A DNA stretch of 64,000 nt, from positions 62,001-126,000 of the forward strand of contig CAXHUQ010000555.1 in assembly GCA_964020085.1 (NCBI GenBank). Direction: 5' to 3'. This document shows, one piece after another, positions 59,148 through 64,000 of this stretch. This DNA comes from Micromussa lordhowensis (Eukaryota > Cnidaria > Anthozoa > Scleractinia > Lobophylliidae). Both the position numbers and the translations under genes were made by a program. Each line of letters opens with the position of its first letter. The first letter of the stretch is position 1. The notes beneath the pieces were generated by a model that did no database searches, was not told the origin of the DNA, and saw only the letters and a program-made list of their open reading frames with translations.

Positions 59148-59306
59148 CTTTAGAATGTGATTTATCACACGACGACTCTTGTTTGTGGTTTGTCAACGAG
59201 CCAAAAACCTTCAGAGATGCGAGTGCGAGCTGTACAAACCAGGGTGGTCGACTGGCAGAAGCAAAGACTACAAAATTGCGCAAGGATATGCATGGGTTTG
59301 CGAAAG
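59148..59306 (+). CDS. C-type lectin/EGF gene, exon 2: first half of lectin domain 1
   Basis: The acceptor is CCTATATTAG|CT and the donor is GCGAAAG|GTATGT. The translation has the expected Cys pattern of a C-type lectin-like domain: LECDLSHDDSCLWFV, then FRDASASCTNQGGRLAEAKT, the conserved helix with Cys and the GGRLA box. It enters and leaves in phase 1. A second AG six bases downstream is an alternative acceptor. Confidence 0.85.
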
Positions 59307-59644
59307 GTATGTTATTCAATCCCTAATCTAATATTTTACACGTTTTTATAAGACTGATAAAACATTCAAGCACAAATAATTGCTGATTGATGTTAATGTT
59401 AATTTGCAAAACCAAATCTTTACTTGAAATATCATAATGTCCAACTAAAATGTCTTCTAAAACGTGAAAAATCATTGATATTTGTCATTTCGACCTGCTG
59501 TTGTCATACAACACAGGTTCTTGGTATCATTTAACTTTCCATTGCAATTAACACAACAAATAATGTATGTGGGTACTGATCATCAATAAATTGTTATTAT
59601 CATCACAGATATGCTCTAAATCTCTAATTTATGTCATACTTTAG

Positions 59645-59881
59645 CTTTAGCCAATGATGAAGGTGTGTGGGTTGGTGGAAATGACATTGAAAACGAGGAT
59701 AAGTTTATATGGGAAGGTTCCAGAGAGCCAGTCCCTCACGCCGGCTGGCTTTGCGGTCAACCCAACAATGCTCGAAGAGGGCAGGATTGCATGATCATTA
59801 CCTTGGGTCGCAAAGGAAGATTTGATGACAAGCAATGTGACGAAACGTTTCCATATTTTTGTGAAAAAAGCACGGTGGCCG
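59645..59881 (+). CDS. C-type lectin/EGF gene, exon 3: second half of lectin domain 1
   Basis: The acceptor is CATACTTTAG|CT and the donor is GTGGCCG|GTAAAT. It has VWVGGNDIENEDKFIWEGS (the WIGGxD strand), LCGQPNNARRGQDCMII and FDDKQCDETFPYFCEK. The calcium/sugar motif reads QPN rather than EPN or QPD, and the usual WND is FDD, so sugar specificity cannot be predicted. The three C-terminal Cys expected after the first half are present. The domain appears complete when joined to exon 2. Confidence 0.88.
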
Positions 59882-60229
59882 GTAAATAGATACATTTTGC
59901 TATCAATGATGTATTTAATAGCATCTTTTATTTAAATTCAGCTAGCCTTCTTTTGCAGTTTAACTTCTTCGATTAAGTTTATGTAACAAATTCGATCTCT
60001 TGAAAATACCAGTTAGATTCAATTAACATAAAGCAACGTCAAAGGTTATGATGCACTCTTTGAAAAAACCTATCAGTCACAATAAACTCTTAAGCATAAT
60101 TTCAAAATATAAAGTAAATTACTAATATTGATAAAGAATATTCTAAATGATTAGCCACACAAATATAAAGTATTAAGATATTATGGAAAAATTAAAAATG
60201 TTTTGTTTACTAATATTTTTCCTTTACAG

Positions 60230-60334
60230 ATGTAAATGAATGTGATGCTAGCCCATGTGTCCACGGGGAGTGCAAAGATACAGACGGCTCCTATGAGTGC
60301 ACCTGTGACAGTGGCTATTGCGGCATGAACTGTA
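60230..60334 (+). CDS. C-type lectin/EGF gene, exon 4: calcium-binding-type EGF domain
   Basis: The acceptor is TCCTTTACAG|AT and the donor is AACTGTA|GTAAGG. The exon encodes one EGF module with six Cys: DVNECDASPCVHGECKDTDG, then SYECTCDSGYCGMNC. The D-V-N-E start, Asp in KDTD and SYEC aromatic are the calcium-binding EGF pattern. It enters and leaves in phase 1, a self-contained symmetrical exon. Confidence 0.9.
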
Positions 60335-60851
60335 GTAAGGCAATTAATAATAAACGTCTTTACTGTTAGATACCAATTACAGTCTGTCGTATGACATTAA
60401 GTGGCAAGCGTATTTTGTGTGTATAGGTTGGTATGTTTAGCTTTGTAAGTTTTGTGATATTTTAAAGTGATGCTAAAGGCGATCAGATTTAGTAATAATA
60501 GAGTAATGTTTAGTTCTTGTGACGTCTCCTAAATGTCTATTAGAAAAAGGAGACTTATGGTGAATGTTATGTAAATTGTATGGGAAGCAAACAGTATCTG
60601 TACATGAATTATGTATAATGACTTTAAATAGATTTGGACGACGAAGAACTAAACAGCAAACTGATGTGCTAACCGCCTCTTTTTATTTAATTATTCTTAT
60701 ACACACACTTATTTGTTCATATGAATGTCCCATCAATTTCATACATAAAATAAGCTAATGGATAAGAAAAAAATTAATAATTACATTTTACAATAATACA
60801 GTTTTGATAATATATTTGAATAAGTTTTTATCTGTAATGTAATGTAACCAG

Positions 60852-60972
60852 GAATATTTGAATTGGGCAGCCGCTAGTGACGCCTGTACCAGGGAAGGAG
60901 GCAGGCTGGCTCAGATTTTTAATGCTGATATCCAACAGAAAATTGATGATCAAGTAATGCTAGGAAACATTT
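60852..60972 (+). CDS. C-type lectin/EGF gene, exon 5: helix part of lectin domain 2
   Basis: The possible acceptor is TGTAACCAG|GA and the donor is GAAACATTT|GTGAGT. The frame reads NWAAASDACTREGGRLAQIF, then NADIQQKIDDQVMLGN, clearly the first helix and GGRLA box of a second C-type lectin domain. The frame requires a phase-0 entry, but exon 4 leaves in phase 1, and the domain's first strand and Cys are missing. An exon between 60335 and 60840 must be undetected, lost or missing from the assembly. The polypyrimidine tract is poor. Confidence 0.6.
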
Positions 60973-61036
60973 GTGAGTTGTTCACGATTTTATTAATCAA
61001 TAAGTTCATAAACCCTTATGAGAAGAAAAAAATAAT

Positions 61037-61081
<45 letters not shown>

Positions 61082-62175
61082 GCAATTACATATATATATA
61101 TATATATATATATTCTTACAGCTCTGCGACACAGAACTTTTTTCCATTTTTGTTGTAGATGCCTAAGCGTGTATTTAGATAAAACATAAATTATCCCCTG
61201 CAAAATGGCCAAATATACCTCAAGGATAGAAGATATTTGATATTTTACATTCATTTATAGTTTTGCAGTTAAATTACTTCGGCATAAACCTGTAATACTA
61301 CTTTTTCTGTTAAAACACCACAAATCTATTACAAAAATCTTGTTGATCAATTTTTTTGTTTCTGAAGAAAAAGGTTTTGTAACTACTGATAACAATTTGA
61401 TCACCTTTATATATATGATCATCCTTATATACAGTACTCAACGAAAGTTTTGCAACACCTGAAAAAGCACATTTTTTCACACAAGTTATGAAAGTAACAT
61501 TTTTGAATGATATGTTACTAGAAAATTCCATCAAAGCGGGACCTACAGAAACAAGAAAATCTGAATTTCGTTGTTTCATTTATGAGCAATCACTGCACAA
61601 AGTGTAGAGGGGTCTGGAAAAAATCTGCCCAAAAAGTCAATGACTCTGTATCTGCTACCAGAATGCATGCATTACCTAGCTTTAATCTTTAGACAAAAGA
61701 CCACTGTGTGATCAAATAAATACGGTGTATTATTCGATTCGTACTTGTGTATATGCTAGTTTTGGGCACTTTTTGTGATGTACCCCAGGTGTATTGTTTT
61801 TCAAATAAAATAACAACTAATCAACAGAATTCTTCTAAAAGTGTTGTTTTGTTTTTCTAGATAATTGGTCTTTTGAGCTATACTATATTTAAAATGATTT
61901 GCAAAGGATAAACAACCAAAAATCTGACAAATATGAGGTGTTGCAAAACTGTTGTTGAGCACTGTATATATGTATATATATATTTATATATATATCATTC
62001 TCATTTTGTTATAAAGGGTCGCATAAAGTTACTTTGTATGTTATCAGTATTATTTATTAAAAATAACAAAACACAATGTTAATTATTTGTTAGGATAAAA
62101 TATTTAATTTGTTTATGTACATTGAAAGAGCAAATTCAAGTTCATTCCCTATACGTGGTACGTGCATTGTTTCAG
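60973..62175 (+). other. Intron 5 with microsatellites and a MITE
   Basis: It contains AT microsatellites (61041-61078 and 61090-61113) and a Tc1/mariner-type MITE at 61432-61964. Splice phases across it do not match (donor phase 1, acceptor needs phase 2). I found no exon inside to repair this. Confidence 0.6.
61432..61964. mobile_element. Tc1/mariner-type MITE, 533 bp
   Basis: The termini CAGTACTCAACGAAAG and (inverted) CAGTGCTCAACAACAG continue as TTTTGCAACACCT. TA flanks both ends (61430-61431 and 61965-61966). There is no coding capacity. It is a non-autonomous element; the CAGT ends and TA target point to the Tc1/mariner superfamily. It does not share ends with the Tc1 copies at 11.2 and 34.2 kb. 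Confidence 0.85.
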
Positions 62176-62416
62176 GGGATTCTATTTCACTGGCTCTTCG
62201 GATGCCAAAGAAGAAGGAACCTGGGTTTGGGCTCCTTCGCACATTGAGATGAACTACAACAACTGGTACATTTCTGTTCATGCCCAGGGGAACAAAGAGC
62301 CTAGTGGAGGAATCTCTAAGAACTGCATGTTTATTAGTACCTATAGTCAGAATACGTGGTGGGCCGAGAATTGCAACAACAACAACAAATTCATCTGTGA
62401 ATTCGACGCATGCTAG
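62176..62416 (+). CDS. C-type lectin/EGF gene, last exon: end of lectin domain 2
   Basis: The acceptor is CATTGTTTCAG|GG. The frame reads GFYFTGSSDAKEEGTWVWAP, then IEMNYNNWY, QGNKEPSGG, NCMFIST, TWWAENCNNNNKFICEFDAC and a TAG stop at 62414. This is the second half of a C-type lectin domain with the WW and FICE strands intact. No EPN or QPD motif is present, so calcium-dependent sugar binding is doubtful. The entry phase is 2, while exon 5 leaves in phase 1. Confidence 0.8.
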
Positions 62417-62440
62417 ACGCAAACGTACATAGAATCAACA

Positions 62441-62640
62441 NNNNNNNNNNNNNNNNNNNNNNNNNNNNNNNNNNNNNNNNNNNNNNNNNNNNNNNNNNNN
62501 NNNNNNNNNNNNNNNNNNNNNNNNNNNNNNNNNNNNNNNNNNNNNNNNNNNNNNNNNNNNNNNNNNNNNNNNNNNNNNNNNNNNNNNNNNNNNNNNNNNN
62601 NNNNNNNNNNNNNNNNNNNNNNNNNNNNNNNNNNNNNNNN
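62441..62640. other. Assembly gap, 200 N
   Basis: A fixed-size N run lies in what should be the 3' untranslated region of the lectin gene. Confidence 0.95.
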
Positions 62641-62648
62641 ACTTGATT

Positions 62649-62654
62649 AATAAA
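62649..62654 (+). terminator. Possible poly(A) signal of the lectin gene
   Basis: AATAAA lies 230 bp after the stop, counting the gap, and is followed by the G/T-rich CGTTGGGTATT and ATGTGGAATGCTTTGTC. Confidence 0.5.
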
Positions 62655-62758
62655 CGTTGGGTATTACACTATATGTGGAATGCTTTGTCTTTTCTCCGAC
62701 AGGTATATTAACATATGGTTAAACATAATAAAAACACAACATTAAGACTCATGTTTTT

Positions 62759-63017
62759 TTTTTTTTTTTTTTTTTAAAGGGGAGACCAGAACGCGCGCCA
62801 ATGGTAACGGCTTATGAATGGGTGCCAACTTTGAATTTCGGGATAGGAGCGGGACTTTGGTGATACACCCATTTTTACATGTGGAACGAATACCTGACTA
62901 TGGTCAAGCAAAGTTGAAAGTGAAGAGATCAATGATTCGAGCCCTAGTGAGACTCGAACCATCGACCCCTTGCACTACAGGCCAACGCTTAACCTAGTGA
63001 GCTATTCGGCTCCCCCA
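62759..63017 (-). mobile_element. tRNA-derived SINE with target-site duplication
   Basis: On the minus strand the 5' end has a tRNA-like head: an A box in TAGCTCACTAGGTTAAGCG and a B box in GGTTCGAGTCTC, 30 bp apart. A non-tRNA body of about 170 bp follows and then a poly(A) tail (T run at 62755-62775 on the plus strand). AAGACTCATGTTT flanks both sides (62744-62756 and 63018-63030), a good target-site duplication. Confidence 0.85.
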
Positions 63018-63030
63018 AAGACTCATGTTT

Positions 63031-64000
63031 TAATGCAAGTGTTAATTATATTCTTTGCAAATGCAACCCGAAAATGACACAAAAATAGCGATGTAACAAT
63101 AAATATTTAGTATTCACCATATCTATGTTCTTATTAGCGTCAGATAAGATAAGAACATCAGCAAAATGACAATCGTGTTTGATAGAGCAGCAGTGGAGGC
63201 AATATCAAACATTACTGCCCACTAAACATGTCATTCATACTAATAGCATTTTAGTATGAATTTTTGCGACCCAAGATTATTTGTAATCCAAGGGACTGCA
63301 ACCCAAAATAAATTATTCCCGGGTCGTAGTCTAGGATCATAACCCCGATTATTATAATCTGGGATTAATCCGGAGGTGTGCAACCGGTCAGTAGTCTTTC
63401 CTATTTGTCGTGAAATAAATAAAGAAGTATTAGGGTAACACAGCTAAAATGCTTTGATAACTGTCCGGGGTTTATTAACGTGGAAAGTATTGTGGATACT
63501 TCAATCAAACCTCATTGCTCATAAACTGGTCATAGAATTTCAGTGAGCTCTTCCGCTTGGAAAATAAAAGCGTAAAGTAAAGACAAGCATTAAATAAAGG
63601 AGATGTAAAGATACCCAATGAATAAAACAAGATATATCAGGGCCTGCCTAATTGTTTCCTGGATCGATTGATTGAAATATAATGTTGCTTATGTATTGTT
63701 TTGTAAATGCATGAGAAAGTGAAATAAAAAGAATTAATAAAGTGCATTGTATCCGTGCATTATCTACTTAATGATGCTTTTCAATATAGATAATTATATA
63801 CATCGAGACGAGTTTCAATGAAATACTTCATCACTTAAAAAATATATTGCCTAGATATTTTGGCAATTATTACAACTAGCAAAGTTATATCTAAATTGAT
63901 ATTAATTCAAAATCGTTAAACCTCGTATTCGACAATGCATAAAAAAGGACAAAGTTGCTTCACAAAACACCGAAAAACACTCACTTTGGTGCCTTTTGGA
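63031..64000. other. Nothing recognised
   Basis: AT-rich sequence without supported gene, RNA or repeat. The segment 63260-63375 contains several CCCAAnATTAT/ATAATCTGGGATTA-like inverted words and may be part of a foldback repeat. Confidence 0.4.

Overview
The window is a repeat-rich, AT-rich piece of an animal nuclear genome. It has GT-AG introns, a secreted C-type-lectin/EGF gene, Tc1, RTE, Gypsy and BEL/Pao transposons and a tRNA-derived SINE. The mix suggests a marine invertebrate, most likely a lophotrochozoan such as a bivalve mollusc; the species is inference. Three runs of exactly 200 N are assembly gaps.

Only two host genes can be supported. The first is an unrecognised plus-strand gene. 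Five exons (15363-36471) join in one reading frame with matching splice phases and encode a Ser/Pro/Gln-rich, probably disordered stretch of a larger protein. Its 17 kb intron is packed with an intronic minisatellite, an RTE fragment, a Gypsy remnant and a BEL/Pao remnant interrupted by a second transposon; the next intron carries a Tc1 element. The second gene (58712-62416) has a signal peptide, a C-type lectin domain, a calcium-binding-type EGF domain and a second, incompletely recovered lectin domain.

The most interesting content is a family of terminal-inverted-repeat elements built from shared modules but carrying different genes. Element 1 (about 2218-8260) encodes a protein-primed-type family B DNA polymerase with C2HC zinc fingers, an intron, an exonuclease domain and an embedded endonuclease VII (HNH) domain. 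It is damaged by a few frameshifts. Element 2 (about 24667-31039) encodes a different conserved protein, possibly an RNase H-fold transposase, and an acidic serine-rich protein on the opposite strand. Both have ends made of iterated units with the core GGTCTTGTATATAAG, TGACGTCA palindromes, related 3' modules and a 42-bp repeat. A third, gene-less fragment (40293-42035) joins a right arm directly to a left arm. This looks like a modular or multipartite self-replicating transposon system.

Layout: 1-2.2 kb repeats; 2.2-8.3 kb element 1; 8.3-12.3 kb dispersed repeats and a broken Tc1; 12.5-36.5 kb the host gene and its invaded introns; 37.3-39 kb a dispersed repeat with a 12-bp minisatellite; 40.3-42 kb element fragment; 42-54 kb LINE fragments, a segmental duplication (about 42.5-46.3 kb and 49.7-53.8 kb) and a 1.1 kb inverted-repeat element; 54.4-56.5 kb more dispersed repeats; 58.7-62.4 kb the lectin gene; 62.8-63.0 kb a SINE.
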